From contig JALWPK010000213.1 of NCBI GenBank assembly GCA_026995045.1, positions 1 through 46,761 of the forward strand: a stretch of DNA of 46,761 nt, given 5' to 3'. The translations under genes and the position numbers were made by a program. The stretch is from Gammaproteobacteria bacterium. GTDB lineage: Bacteria; Pseudomonadota; Gammaproteobacteria; SZUA-229. Each line of letters opens with the position of its first letter. Position 1 is the stretch's first letter. Positions 27,276 to 35,216 of this stretch are shown here, piece after piece. Below the pieces are notes generated by a model. It saw nothing but the letters and a program-made list of their open reading frames with translations. It was not told the DNA's origin and made no database searches.

Positions 27276-27481
27276 GCACACCCTATACTTGTATACGAAA
27301 TGATCTGGAGCTTGAACCACAGGGAGGTGTCTATTCTGCTGATGGTTGCCATCCGTGCGGCCCTAAATTCTCAAATACGACACATGACTGGAAAATGGAC
27401 AGGGTGCGCGCACGCGCGCCGTCCCGTGCGCCTGATTCATGGCGCATGTAATTGGATACCATACGGTAACAGGAAGGATGT
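27276..27481 (+). other. thiL-pgpA gap with GC-rich palindromes, possible structured leader
   Basis: 206 nt between genes that are normally adjacent. It holds GTGCGCGCAC, followed by a GC-rich stretch ending CCGTGCGCC, and an AGGAAGG ribosome site before pgpA. An ORF of 61 codons here has no family look. I compared it by eye with 6S and SRP RNA and saw no fit. Confidence 0.3.
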
Positions 27482-27964
27482 ATGACAGAAGTAATTCGTT
27501 TTGAGCAATTGAAAAATCCGGTGGTGCTGTTTGCCAGCGGCTTTGGCGCAGGATGCGCGCCGATTGCTCCGGGCACCGCCGGCACCATGGTGGCGATACC
27601 CTTCGTGTATGTGATACAGATGCTGGGTTTGAACATGTTTGTCGCCGCCACGGTCGCCATCAGTCTGCTTGGCATATTGATCTGCGGACTGGCGGCGAAA
27701 CAGTTGGGCGTGCACGATCACCCGGGAATTGTGTTTGATGAAATCGCCGGTTATTTCGTCACCATGATAGCGGCGCCCGACGGCTGGGTGTGGATTGTGA
27801 TTGGCTTTGTGCTGTTTCGTCTGTTTGATATTCTCAAGCCGTGGCCGATTTCCTGGCTGGATCGCCGGGTCAGCGGCGGTTTTGGCATCATGCTGGATGA
27901 TATCGTCGCGGGTATGTTTGCGCTGGTTTGCATGCAACTTGCCGTGCATTATATGGCGTTGTGA
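27482..27964 (+). CDS. pgpA: Phosphatidylglycerophosphatase A
   Basis: 160 residues with several hydrophobic membrane segments. Motifs of the family: GAGCAPIAPGTAGTMVAIP, VFDEIAGYFVTM with the acidic metal residues, FDILKPWPISWLDRRV and MLDDIVAGMFA. It removes the phosphate from phosphatidylglycerol phosphate in the inner membrane, the last step of phosphatidylglycerol synthesis. A good ribosome site (AGGAAGG) lies before ATG 27482. Last gene of the rib-nusB-thiL-pgpA order. Confidence 0.96.
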   Translation: MTEVIRFEQLKNPVVLFASGFGAGCAPIAPGTAGTMVAIPFVYVIQMLGLNMFVAATVAISLLGILICGLAAKQLGVHDHPGIVFDEIAGYFVTMIAAPDGWVWIVIGFVLFRLFDILKPWPISWLDRRVSGGFGIMLDDIVAGMFALVCMQLAVHYMAL

Positions 27965-28009
27965 CGGGTCGCGCTGGCAAGCGCGGCCAATTGTTTCTAA
28001 TATTGTCTT

Positions 28010-28657
28010 ATGAAATTCCTGTCAATTATGGTGCTGGCGCTGCTGAGCCGCGCCGGGTTTGCGGCGCAGCAGATTGCGGTTGAAGCCCTGTTCGGCAACA
28101 AGGCGATGTTGATGATTGACGGCGTGCGTCATACCCTGGCGGTTGGGCAATCCACCCCGGATGGCGTCAGGCTGGTGGATGTCAATCCGCATCGCGCCAT
28201 TCTCGAAGTGGATGGCAAGCAGCAAAGCTACCAGCCCGGTTCGGCGGTCAGCCTGAGTTTCAGCCGGCGCGAGCAGGTTGAGGAAACCGTTTATGCTGAC
28301 AAAATGGGCATGTTCAAAACCTTTGGCAGCATCAACGGCCAGCCGGTGCATTTTCTGGTGGACACCGGCGCCACCCTGATTGCGATGAGCGCCTCGCAGG
28401 CCAAGAAGCTGGGCATTCAATACCGGTTACGGGGCGCGCCTGCCGGCGCCAGCACCGCATCGGGTTATGTGCGCGGCTACATGGTCAAACTGAAATCGGT
28501 GACGCTGGGAAAAATCAAACGCAGCAATGTTGACGCCATGGTGATTGATGGCAACCACCCGGGGCCGATACTGCTGGGCATGTCGTTTCTCGACAAACTG
28601 AAGGTGGAAAAGTCCGGTGATGCGTTGACCATCCGGCAACGAGTTAATTCTAAATAG
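28010..28657 (+). CDS. Secreted or anchored retropepsin-like aspartic protease (clan AA)
   Basis: 215 residues. An N-terminal hydrophobic stretch (FLSIMVLALLSRAGFAAQ) acts as signal peptide or anchor, so the protein works in the periplasm. Residues ~22-85 resemble the small beta domain of GspC-like proteins (LFGNKAMLMIDGVRHTLAVGQ). The retropepsin half-domain follows, with Asp118 in FLVDTGATLIAMS and the flap-hydrophobic ending ILLGMSFLDKL. Single-domain forms must dimerise to make an active site. This fits the TIGR02281 type of bacterial proteins with unknown substrate. It stands alone after pgpA (45 nt) and is convergent with the maf gene, whose stop is only 11 nt away. Confidence 0.85.
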   Translation: MKFLSIMVLALLSRAGFAAQQIAVEALFGNKAMLMIDGVRHTLAVGQSTPDGVRLVDVNPHRAILEVDGKQQSYQPGSAVSLSFSRREQVEETVYADKMGMFKTFGSINGQPVHFLVDTGATLIAMSASQAKKLGIQYRLRGAPAGASTASGYVRGYMVKLKSVTLGKIKRSNVDAMVIDGNHPGPILLGMSFLDKLKVEKSGDALTIRQRVNSK

Positions 28658-28668
28658 CTTGTCGAGGC

Positions 28669-29259
28669 TCAGGCCAGTATCTCAAACCCTTCGTTTCGCA
28701 AAAAGGCGTTGAGCTTGATCAGCGGCAGGCCGATCAGGGCATTCGGGTCATCGCCTTCAAAGCGCTCGAACAGGGCGACGCCCAGTCCTTCCGACTTGAA
28801 GCTGCCGACGCAGTTGTAGGGTTGCTCCTTGTCCAGATAGTGCTCAATCATGTCATTGCTGAGCTTCCGAAATACAACAGTAAACGGTACGCAGGCGGTT
28901 TGCGCCTGGCCGCTGCAGCTGTTGTACAGGCACAGACCGGTGTGAAAGGTGACGCGCTGGCCGGAAGCCGCCTGCAATTGTCTGACCGCGTTTTCGCGGT
29001 TGCCGGGTTTGGTCAGAATGTTGCCGTTGAGCACAGCGCTCTGGTCCGAGCCGATAATCAGCGCTTCAGGGTGCTGTTGCTCGACCGCCCGGGCTTTCAT
29101 CTCCGCCAGCCGCACCACCATTTGTTCCACGGTTTCGCCAGGCAGCGGGGTTTCATCCACCTCCGGTCGGGCGCAGCTGAAGTCCAGCTGGAGCTGTTGC
29201 AGCAGGGCCTTGCGATAGGGCGAGGTGGAGGCGAGAACGAGGGGCAGGGCTTGGGACAT
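28669..29259 (-). CDS. yceF: Maf/YceF family nucleotide pyrophosphatase (7-methyl-GTP type)
   Basis: 196 residues. Starts LVLASTSPYRKALLQQLQLDF, with DETPLPGE, GSDQSAVLNG (catalytic Asp), and KPGNRENAVRQLQAASG; SEGLGVALFERFEGDDPNALIGLPL completes the family pattern. The YceF subgroup hydrolyses 7-methyl-GTP and is found, as here, next to yceD-rpmF. It is divergent from yceD with a 107-nt intergenic region that holds the yceD promoter. It likely removes modified nucleotides before they enter RNA or DNA. Confidence 0.93.
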   Translation of the reverse strand: MSQALPLVLASTSPYRKALLQQLQLDFSCARPEVDETPLPGETVEQMVVRLAEMKARAVEQQHPEALIIGSDQSAVLNGNILTKPGNRENAVRQLQAASGQRVTFHTGLCLYNSCSGQAQTACVPFTVVFRKLSNDMIEHYLDKEQPYNCVGSFKSEGLGVALFERFEGDDPNALIGLPLIKLNAFLRNEGFEILA

Positions 29260-29328
29260 CGGGTCAAAAACAGCGTTTGGCGGTCAAAACCGAATGATAC
29301 AGTGGAACTCGTTGAATTGTAAGGAATA

Positions 29329-29357
29329 TTGGCACGGCGCCTATATTCCTGTAAAAT
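29329..29357 (+). promoter_or_regulatory. Putative sigma70 promoter of yceD-rpmF-plsX-fabH
   Basis: TTGGCA (29329-29334), exactly 17 nt, TAAAAT (29352-29357). A start about seven bases beyond the -10 would be at 29363-29366, directly at the yceD ATG (29367), implying a nearly leaderless message. No Shine-Dalgarno sequence is seen before that ATG. Confidence 0.55.
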
Positions 29358-29366
29358 CACCCGATT

Positions 29367-29873
29367 ATGCAGAACGCACTGCCTGAATCGGTTGATTTTC
29401 TCAAGCAGGTTGAGCGCGACGCCCGGTATGACGGCGTCTGGCCAGTCAGGCAACTGCTGCGGCTGAAACCCAGCCTGCTGAGTGACGGCGGTGACATCAG
29501 CGCGCAGCTGACGTTTACCACGCGCGCGGGCGTGCCCTGTCTGGATGGCCGGGTGCAGGCGGATCTGCAACTGGAATGCCAGCGTTGTCTGGAAACCGTG
29601 ACCACGCATGTGGAAGGCGGCTTTCATTTCGGGCTGGTGACCAGCGAGGATGAAATGGCGCTGCTGCCGGAAGAGTTCGAGCCCTTGCTGGTGAGCCAGG
29701 GCGAGCAATCCCTGATCGACGTGATAGAGGATGAGCTGATTTTGTCATTGCCTCTGGTTCCGCGTCACGAACACGATTGCTCACAACTGCTTAAAGAGCA
29801 GGAAACAGACAGGAAGGAAGAAGACACCTACAAGCCGTTTGCCGGTTTGAAAGATCTGATGACCGATTCCTGA
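29367..29873 (+). CDS. yceD: YceD family protein (DUF177), 23S rRNA accumulation factor
   Basis: 168 residues. The family pattern is clear: QADLQLECQRCLETVTTHVEGGF with the CxxC pair, EEFEPLLVSQGEQSLIDVIEDELILSLPLVPRHE and a C-terminal PFAGLKDL. In E. coli YceD is needed for normal 23S rRNA levels, and the gene lies before rpmF in most bacteria. The ATG stands right after the predicted -10 box, so translation may begin without a leader. rpmF follows after 74 nt. A binding partner is not visible. Confidence 0.95.
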   Translation: MQNALPESVDFLKQVERDARYDGVWPVRQLLRLKPSLLSDGGDISAQLTFTTRAGVPCLDGRVQADLQLECQRCLETVTTHVEGGFHFGLVTSEDEMALLPEEFEPLLVSQGEQSLIDVIEDELILSLPLVPRHEHDCSQLLKEQETDRKEEDTYKPFAGLKDLMTDS

Positions 29874-29947
29874 AATATATTTGAAACAAACAGATATCCG
29901 CTGGTTGACCTCGGTCAGCCAGCGCAAAATTTAACCGGAGATTTTCC

Positions 29948-30133
29948 ATGGCTGTACAGCAAAACCGTAAAACCCGTTCCAAGCGCGGCATGCGTCGTTC
30001 ACACGATGCGCTCAAGGGCAGCGCCCTGTCTGTCGATTCCACTTCAGGCGAAACCCATCTGCGTCATCACGTTACCCCGGACGGTTACTACAAGGGCCGC
30101 AAAGTGGTCGATAAAGGCGACGATTTCATCTAA
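29948..30133 (+). CDS. rpmF: Ribosomal protein bL32
   Basis: 61 residues beginning [20 protein letters not shown], the invariant bL32 start, and ending [13 protein letters not shown]. It is the zinc-free (Cys-lacking) type. CCGGAG stands upstream of ATG 29948. Located between yceD and plsX, the usual order that couples ribosome and lipid synthesis genes. Confidence 0.98.
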   Translation: MAVQQNRKTRSKRGMRRSHDALKGSALSVDSTSGETHLRHHVTPDGYYKGRKVVDKGDDFI

Positions 30134-30177
30134 GCCTGCCGCTCGCGCGCCTTGCTCCATGACAAGAGCAGCATACA

Positions 30178-31200
30178 TTGTCTGAACAGATAACGGTTGC
30201 ACTCGATGCGATGGGGGGCGATTTCGGCCCCGAAGTGATACTGCCCGCCGCAGCGAAGGTTCTGAAAAAACATCGCAACCTCACCATTATTCTCGCTGGC
30301 GACACCGAGAAGCTGAAAGCCACCGCTGATGCGCAGGATGTGCATCTCGATGACCGCTTGCGCATTCGTCACGCCTCGCAAGTGGTGGAGATGCACGACG
30401 ACCCGCGCCTGGCGATTCGCAAGAAAAAAGATTCGTCCATGCGCGTGGCTATCGACCTGGTGAAAAACGGCGAGGCGCAGGCCGCGGTCAGCGCCGGCAA
30501 CACCGGCGCGCTGATGGGCACCGCCAAGTTCGTGTTGAAAACCCTGCCGGGCATTGACCGGCCGGCAATCTGCACCACCATCCCGTCGATGACCGGGCAT
30601 ACCCACATGCTCGATCTGGGCGCCAATGTCGATTGCACGGCAGAGCACCTGTTCCAGTTCGCGGTGATGGGTTCGGTGCTGGCCGAAGCGATTGACAATA
30701 CCGCCAGCCCCAAGGTCGGCCTGCTCAACATCGGCCATGAGGACAGCAAGGGCAATGCCCAGGTCAAGGAAGCGCATGCGCATCTGGTCAACGCGCCGAT
30801 TAACTATATCGGCTATGTCGAGGGCGATGATATTTACAAGGGCACAGCCGACGTGGTGGTGTGTGACGGTTTTGTCGGTAATGTGTCGCTGAAAACCTCG
30901 GAAGGCGTGGCCAAGATGATCAGTCATTTCATGAAACAGGAATTCACCAAAGGCCTGTACAACAAACTGGCGGCGCTGATTGCGATGCCGGTGCTGAAAG
31001 CGTTTCGCAGCCGCATCGACCCGCGCGCCTACAATGGCGCCAGCCTGCTGGGACTGAGCGGCATTGTGATTAAAAGTCATGGCAGCGCCGATGTGTTTGC
31101 CTACGCCAATGCCATCGAAATCGCTGTTATCGAAATTGAAAAAGCCGTGCCGGAACATATCCGCACCCGTATGGAACCCCTGCTGGAGAAAGCCGTTTGA
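30178..31200 (+). CDS. plsX: Phosphate acyltransferase PlsX
   Basis: 340 residues starting at TTG 30178, which gives [19 protein letters not shown], the family N-terminus. No ATG lies in frame upstream, and the next in-frame ATG (30208) is inside the conserved AMGGD motif, so a TTG start is almost forced. Other motifs: [20 protein letters not shown] and CDGFVGNV. It makes acyl-phosphate from acyl-ACP for membrane phospholipid synthesis and is peripherally bound to the inner membrane. Its end overlaps fabH by 4 nt. The TTG start may set a low translation rate relative to rpmF. Confidence 0.96.
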   Translation: MSEQITVALDAMGGDFGPEVILPAAAKVLKKHRNLTIILAGDTEKLKATADAQDVHLDDRLRIRHASQVVEMHDDPRLAIRKKKDSSMRVAIDLVKNGEAQAAVSAGNTGALMGTAKFVLKTLPGIDRPAICTTIPSMTGHTHMLDLGANVDCTAEHLFQFAVMGSVLAEAIDNTASPKVGLLNIGHEDSKGNAQVKEAHAHLVNAPINYIGYVEGDDIYKGTADVVVCDGFVGNVSLKTSEGVAKMISHFMKQEFTKGLYNKLAALIAMPVLKAFRSRIDPRAYNGASLLGLSGIVIKSHGSADVFAYANAIEIAVIEIEKAVPEHIRTRMEPLLEKAV

Positions 31201-32165
31201 GTTTTGCAAAAATAGCCGGTACCGGAAGTTATCTGCCTGATAACATCGTCACCAACAAAGACCTGGAAAAAAAGGTCGATACCAGCGATGAGTGGATTCG
31301 CGAGCGCACCGGTATCGAGCAGCGCCATATTGCGCCCGATGGCGTCTACACCGTCGACCTGGCCGAGCAGGCGGCGCGCAATGCGATGGACGCCGCCGGC
31401 GTCAGCAAGGACGACATCGATCTGATTATCGTCGCCACCACCACCCCCGACCGGGTGTTTCCCAGCACCGCCTGTTTGTTGCAGCAACGCCTCGACATTC
31501 ACGGCTGCGCGGCGTTCGACGTGCAGGCGGTATGCACCGGTTTTGTCTATGCGCTGGGCATCGCCGATCGCTTCTTCAAGGGCGGCGACACAAAATGCGC
31601 GTTGATTGTTGGCGCCGAAACCCTGTCGCGCATCGTCGACTGGAGCGATCGCAGCACCTGTGTGCTGTTTGGCGACGGCGCCGGCGCGGTGGTATTGAAG
31701 GCCAGTGACGAGCCGGGCATTCTGTCTTCACACATGCACGCCGACGGCAGTTATGAAAACCTGCTCACGGTTAACTATGGCGTTTCCACCGGCAAGGATC
31801 TGTTGCTGGAAGAATCCGGCGGCATCGTGATGAAAGGCAACGAAGTGTTCAAGATGGCGGTTAACACACTGGGCCGCATCGTCGATGAAACGCTGGAATA
31901 CAACCAGCTCGACAAAACCGACATCGACTGGCTGGTGCCGCACCAGGCCAACCTGCGCATCATCAACGCCACCGCGAAAAAACTGCGCATGTCGAAAGAC
32001 CATGTGGTTGTCACCGTTAACAAGCACGGCAACACGTCGGCGGCGTCGGTGCCGCTGGCGCTGGACACCGCGGTGCGCGATGGCCGCATCAAACGCGGCG
32101 AGGTGCTGATGCTGGAAGCCTTCGGTGGCGGCTTTACCTGGGGTTCGGCGCTGGTTCGTTACTGA
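31197..32165 (+). CDS. fabH: Beta-ketoacyl-ACP synthase III FabH
   Basis: 322 residues from TTG 31197 (TTGA overlap with the plsX stop), giving [16 protein letters not shown]. The catalytic triad can be seen: Cys113 in [11 protein letters not shown], His in VPHQANLRI and Asn in [10 protein letters not shown]. It condenses acetyl-CoA with malonyl-ACP to start fatty-acid chains. In most gammaproteobacteria fabD, fabG and acpP follow at once; here they do not, and a VOC protein gene starts 2 nt downstream. Two successive TTG starts (plsX, fabH) are unusual. Confidence 0.97.
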   Translation: MSFAKIAGTGSYLPDNIVTNKDLEKKVDTSDEWIRERTGIEQRHIAPDGVYTVDLAEQAARNAMDAAGVSKDDIDLIIVATTTPDRVFPSTACLLQQRLDIHGCAAFDVQAVCTGFVYALGIADRFFKGGDTKCALIVGAETLSRIVDWSDRSTCVLFGDGAGAVVLKASDEPGILSSHMHADGSYENLLTVNYGVSTGKDLLLEESGGIVMKGNEVFKMAVNTLGRIVDETLEYNQLDKTDIDWLVPHQANLRIINATAKKLRMSKDHVVVTVNKHGNTSAASVPLALDTAVRDGRIKRGEVLMLEAFGGGFTWGSALVRY

Positions 32166-32167
32166 GT

Positions 32168-32539
32168 ATGAAATTACTCGGCGGTATACCAGTCATCGCC
32201 TGCCAGCACATCGAGCAAACCCTCGCGTTTTATCAGCGCGCCCTGCAATTCGTTATTCTCAACCGGCGCGATGACGAGCAGGGGTTGGCCTGGGCGCACT
32301 TGCAATCCGGCGAGGTTGTGTTGATGCTGGAGAAAGCCGACCAGGTGGTAAACGCCACATTCTGTTCGCTGCGTCTGTATTATTATGTCGACCAGGTCGC
32401 CGAGTTGCATCATTACCTGCGCGCCAATCAATTCAAGCCGGGTGAACTCTACCAGACTGATTACGGTACACGGGAATTCGACATCACCGATCCGGAAGGC
32501 AATCGCCTGACGCTGGGGCAAAAAATCACAACGGTTTAA
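32168..32539 (+). CDS. VOC (glyoxalase/bleomycin-resistance fold) family protein
   Basis: 123 residues with the two beta-alpha-beta-beta-beta units of the vicinal-oxygen-chelate fold: IPVIACQHIEQTLAFYQRAL at the start and EFDITDPEGNRLTLGQK at the end, plus WAHLQSGEVVLMLEK in the middle. A glutamate in REFDITDPEGN corresponds to a common metal ligand; the N-terminal His or Glu ligand is less clear. Substrate cannot be predicted. The start ATG lies 2 nt after fabH, so it is the last gene of the plsX-fabH unit in a position usually held by fabD. Confidence 0.85.
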   Translation: MKLLGGIPVIACQHIEQTLAFYQRALQFVILNRRDDEQGLAWAHLQSGEVVLMLEKADQVVNATFCSLRLYYYVDQVAELHHYLRANQFKPGELYQTDYGTREFDITDPEGNRLTLGQKITTV

Positions 32540-32671
32540 GCTGTCTGTGTTTGTGTAGTCAAGACCGCGTGTTCATCGCGCGAGTAAAAATCCGGCTATT
32601 CATCCGTTTTGGGCTAGAATCCAGGTACAACAATAAAAACAACTCATCACACCCGAGGGCAGGAGGTTCGT

Positions 32672-33016
32672 ATGAAAAAAATTCTCACCACCGGTTTGAT
32701 TGCCGCATCGGCGCTGGCTGTGTCGGCCTGCACCATTACCGATATAACATCCAGCACCAGCGACACACTGGATGCCGTGACACCCGATGTGACGCTGAAC
32801 CGATTTGTTGATGTGCGCATTGCTTCCATCAAGCAGGAAGCCGCAGTCGGACAGGGAGAAAACCTGCAGGCGCTGGCGCAGTTGATGGGTGAGCCTGACA
32901 GCGCGGCGTTCTCGAAGATGTTGCAGCTTAACTACGACAAACTTTTCAATAACCTGCGGCAGCCATCCGATCTGGTTGGCCGCATCGAATTGTTGCAGAA
33001 AAGCCGCTCGATATAG
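32672..33016 (+). CDS. Small predicted lipoprotein, DUF3015-like C-terminal pattern
   Basis: 114 residues. The N-terminus is a lipoprotein signal with lipobox LAVSAC (Cys20), so the product is lipidated; Thr at +2 favours the outer membrane. The mature part contains VDVRIASIKQEAAVGQGENL followed by QALAQLMGEP and ends LQLNYDKLFNNLRQ, which recalls the conserved DUF3015 pattern (long helix, G-x-G-E-x-L-x-x-L-A-x-L-M-G). DUF3015 proteins are longer, so this may be a short relative. AGGAGG lies before ATG 32672. It stands alone and is followed by two hairpins. Function unknown. Confidence 0.7.
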   Translation: MKKILTTGLIAASALAVSACTITDITSSTSDTLDAVTPDVTLNRFVDVRIASIKQEAAVGQGENLQALAQLMGEPDSAAFSKMLQLNYDKLFNNLRQPSDLVGRIELLQKSRSI

Positions 33017-33023
33017 CAAAAGT

Positions 33024-33040
33024 CAGTCAGTGTCTGACTG
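33024..33040 (+). terminator. Small stem-loop after the lipoprotein gene
   Basis: CAGTCAG, loop TGT, CTGACTG: a perfect 7-bp stem eight bases after the stop. There is no T-run, so it may stabilise the transcript end and act with the stronger hairpin at 33055. Confidence 0.5.
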
Positions 33041-33054
33041 CTGTTTATGTAGCA

Positions 33055-33098
33055 GCCCCTGTCAGGTTCGATGCCTGACAGGGGCGGTTCTTGTTTTA
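33055..33098 (+). terminator. Rho-independent terminator
   Basis: Stem GCCCCTGTCAGG (33055-33066), 7-nt loop, CCTGACAGGGGC (33074-33085): a perfect 12-bp GC-rich hairpin followed by a T-rich stretch (GGTTCTTGTTTT). It ends the lipoprotein transcript before the cold-shock gene. Confidence 0.85.
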
Positions 33099-33140
33099 CC
33101 ATGTCGTTATATTCTTATTTAGTTAAATATCAAGCACTTA

Positions 33141-33168
33141 TTGTTTTTATCTAAACCTCTGTTATAGA
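33141..33168 (+). promoter_or_regulatory. Putative sigma70 promoter of the cold-shock gene
   Basis: TTGTTT (33141-33146), 16 nt, TATAGA (33163-33168) in a very A/T-rich stretch after the terminator. The start near 33175 gives a ~30-nt leader with GTGGAG before ATG 33206. That leader is much shorter than the long cold-sensing leader of E. coli cspA. Confidence 0.6.
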
Positions 33169-33205
33169 ATGAAGTCTCTTGTACTACATGAAGAGTGGAG
33201 CTGTA

Positions 33206-33415
33206 ATGGCTGAACGTGAAACTGGAACAGTTAAATGGTTTAACAATTCCAAGGGATTTGGATTCATTGAAAGAAAAGACGGCGAAGATGTGTTTGTGCA
33301 TTTCAACCAGATTCGTGGCGAAGGCTACCGTTCCCTGAACGATGGCCAGGAAGTGGAATTCAGTGTAACGAAAACCGAAAAAGGTTTTCAGGCTGAAGAC
33401 GTCGCTCCCGTCTGA
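33206..33415 (+). CDS. Cold-shock domain protein (CspA family)
   Basis: 69 residues from ATG 33206 (the frame opens nine codons earlier but without family match). RNA-binding motifs RNP1 KGFGFIE and RNP2 VFVHF are present, after the typical start [16 protein letters not shown]. It is a single OB-fold chaperone for nucleic acids. The ribosome site GTGGAG precedes the ATG. The protein is missing nothing; which Csp paralogue it is cannot be said. Convergent with recN, with stem-loops between. Confidence 0.96.
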   Translation: MAERETGTVKWFNNSKGFGFIERKDGEDVFVHFNQIRGEGYRSLNDGQEVEFSVTKTEKGFQAEDVAPV

Positions 33416-33424
33416 TTAACCCTT

Positions 33425-33488
33425 GCTGGCAGCGGCATCGCCAGCGAGCAGTTTAAACTGTTCGACCGCTCACGGTTTTGTGTGAGCG
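33425..33488. terminator. Three consecutive stem-loops between csp and recN
   Basis: GCTGGC/GCCAGC (33425-33445), CGAGCAGT/ACTGTTCG (33445-33464) and CGCTCAC/GTGAGCG (33467-33488). They lie where the two convergent transcripts end. No clear T-run, so transcription ending here may be Rho-dependent or bidirectional. Confidence 0.45.
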
Positions 33489-33519
33489 TCAAATGAATCT
33501 TCCTGATGCCGGGCGTCAG

Positions 33520-35196
33520 TCAGCATGCCTGCGCGCGCTTAATCATCTCCTCGGCATTCTCCAGTGATTTTTGCGTAATCTCCACGCCGCTCAACATGCG
33601 CGCAATTTCCTCGATGCGTTGTTTGTCATCCAGCGCGGTGACATCGGTGCGGGTCTGTCCGTTTTGCGTCTGTTTGTGTACGCGATAATGCTGATGCGCC
33701 TGGGACGCCACCTGCGGCAAATGGGTAATGCACATCACCTGGTTGGTGCTACCCAGCGCGCGCAAGTGCTGGCCGACAATTTCAGCAATGCCGCCGCCGA
33801 CGCCGCTGTCGACTTCATCGAATACCAGGGTGGGAATGCGTGACTGGCCGGCGGTAATCATCTGAATCGCCAGGCTGATGCGCGCCAGTTCGCCGCCAGA
33901 CGCTACCCGTGACAGGGCTTTGGCGCTGTGCCCGGCGTTGGCGGACACGTTGAACTGAATCCGGTCAACGCCGTACACCGATACCTCATGGTTTTCGCTG
34001 GCGGACACCTCGATTTCAAACATACCGCCTTTCATGCCCAGGGTTTGCATGGCGTCGGTAATCTGCTTGCTAAGTTGTTTGGCGAATTTCCTGCGGCTGG
34101 CGCTAAGCTTGCCAGCGGCGGTGTGATACTGTTTCAGCAGTTCATCGTGCTCCGCCTGCAACTGTTCCAGGCGTTCGTCAGCGTGGTCGATATCGTCCAG
34201 TTCCTGTTGCAGTTTTTGATGCAGCTCACTCAGTTGCTCCGGTTCGACATGATGCTTGCGCGCAATATCAAGAATGGCTTGCATGCGCTGTTCCACCTGC
34301 TCCAGTTGCGCCGGGTCGAGTTCGATACTGTCGCTGACATGACGCAGCTCGCTGATGGCTTCCTCAATATTAACCAGGGCTTCCTGCAACACGTCGGTGA
34401 CGGCTTGCAGGCGCTCGTCGTGTTCCGCTGCATCCAGCAGCTGACTGTGTATGCGCGACAGTTCACTTTGTATATTGAACTCATCGTGTTCATGTAAACT
34501 GGTTAACGCCTGTTGCGTGGCGCTAATCAGTTTGTCAGCGTTGGCCAGCTTGCCGTGCTGCGCATTGAGTTGCTGGTATTCGTTTTCCTGCAAGGCCAGA
34601 TTGTCCAGCTCCTGCGTCTGGAAACGCAGCAGGTCGATGCGGCTGTTTCTGTCCTGTGACGACTGGCTGAGATGATTCAGCTGTTCCTGCACCAGCTTGT
34701 ATTTCACATACACATCGGACACGGCTTCCAGCAGGGGTTTGTGTCCGGCGTAATCGTCCAGCAACTGGCGTTGCACAAACGGTTTCATGATGGACTGGTG
34801 TTCATGCTGGCCGTGAATATCAATCAGCATTTCCGCCAGTTCGCGTATGCGTTGCAGATTGACCGGCGTGCCGTTGATAAAGGCGCGTGAGCGGCCATCG
34901 GCGGACACGCGCCGACGCAGAATGCATTCGGCATCGGCGTTAAGCTCGTTTTCCACCAGCCAGCTTTGCACTTCGTCCAGCTTGCTGATATCGAACTCGG
35001 CAATAATTTCGGCGTGATCGTGACCCTGTTTCACGCTGTCGGAATCGGCGCGGTCGCCCAGCACCAGGCCCAGCGCGCCCAGCAGGATGGACTTGCCGGC
35101 GCCGGTTTCGCCGGTGAGCGCGGTCAGTCCCTCGCGCAGCGACAGCTCCAGTTCATCAATAATGGCGTAATGGCGAATGGTGAGATGGTTCAGCAT
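33520..35196 (-). CDS. recN: DNA repair protein RecN
   Basis: 558 residues (E. coli 553). SMC-like layout: N-terminal ATPase half with Walker A GETGAGKSILLGALG, long coiled coil (~170-370), and C-terminal half with signature RVASGGELARISLAIQ and Walker B TLVFDEVDSGVGGGIAEIVG. RecN tethers DNA at double-strand breaks with RecA. The gene is the last of the leftward mutS-nadK-recN set, 20 nt after nadK. In E. coli recN has LexA boxes directly upstream; here it follows nadK so closely that its control may be shared. Confidence 0.97.
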   Translation of the reverse strand: MLNHLTIRHYAIIDELELSLREGLTALTGETGAGKSILLGALGLVLGDRADSDSVKQGHDHAEIIAEFDISKLDEVQSWLVENELNADAECILRRRVSADGRSRAFINGTPVNLQRIRELAEMLIDIHGQHEHQSIMKPFVQRQLLDDYAGHKPLLEAVSDVYVKYKLVQEQLNHLSQSSQDRNSRIDLLRFQTQELDNLALQENEYQQLNAQHGKLANADKLISATQQALTSLHEHDEFNIQSELSRIHSQLLDAAEHDERLQAVTDVLQEALVNIEEAISELRHVSDSIELDPAQLEQVEQRMQAILDIARKHHVEPEQLSELHQKLQQELDDIDHADERLEQLQAEHDELLKQYHTAAGKLSASRRKFAKQLSKQITDAMQTLGMKGGMFEIEVSASENHEVSVYGVDRIQFNVSANAGHSAKALSRVASGGELARISLAIQMITAGQSRIPTLVFDEVDSGVGGGIAEIVGQHLRALGSTNQVMCITHLPQVASQAHQHYRVHKQTQNGQTRTDVTALDDKQRIEEIARMLSGVEITQKSLENAEEMIKRAQAC

Positions 35197-35216
35197 GGCA
35201 TCGTGTGTTGATTGCG

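Noticed and set aside
27276-27481. 6S or SRP RNA in the thiL-pgpA gap
   Set aside because: A CTTGAACC stretch recalls 6S RNA, but the other conserved parts and the long helix do not line up on either strand.
27300-27485. 61-codon ORF in the thiL-pgpA gap
   Set aside because: Overlaps the pgpA start and ribosome site and has no protein-like pattern or ribosome site of its own.
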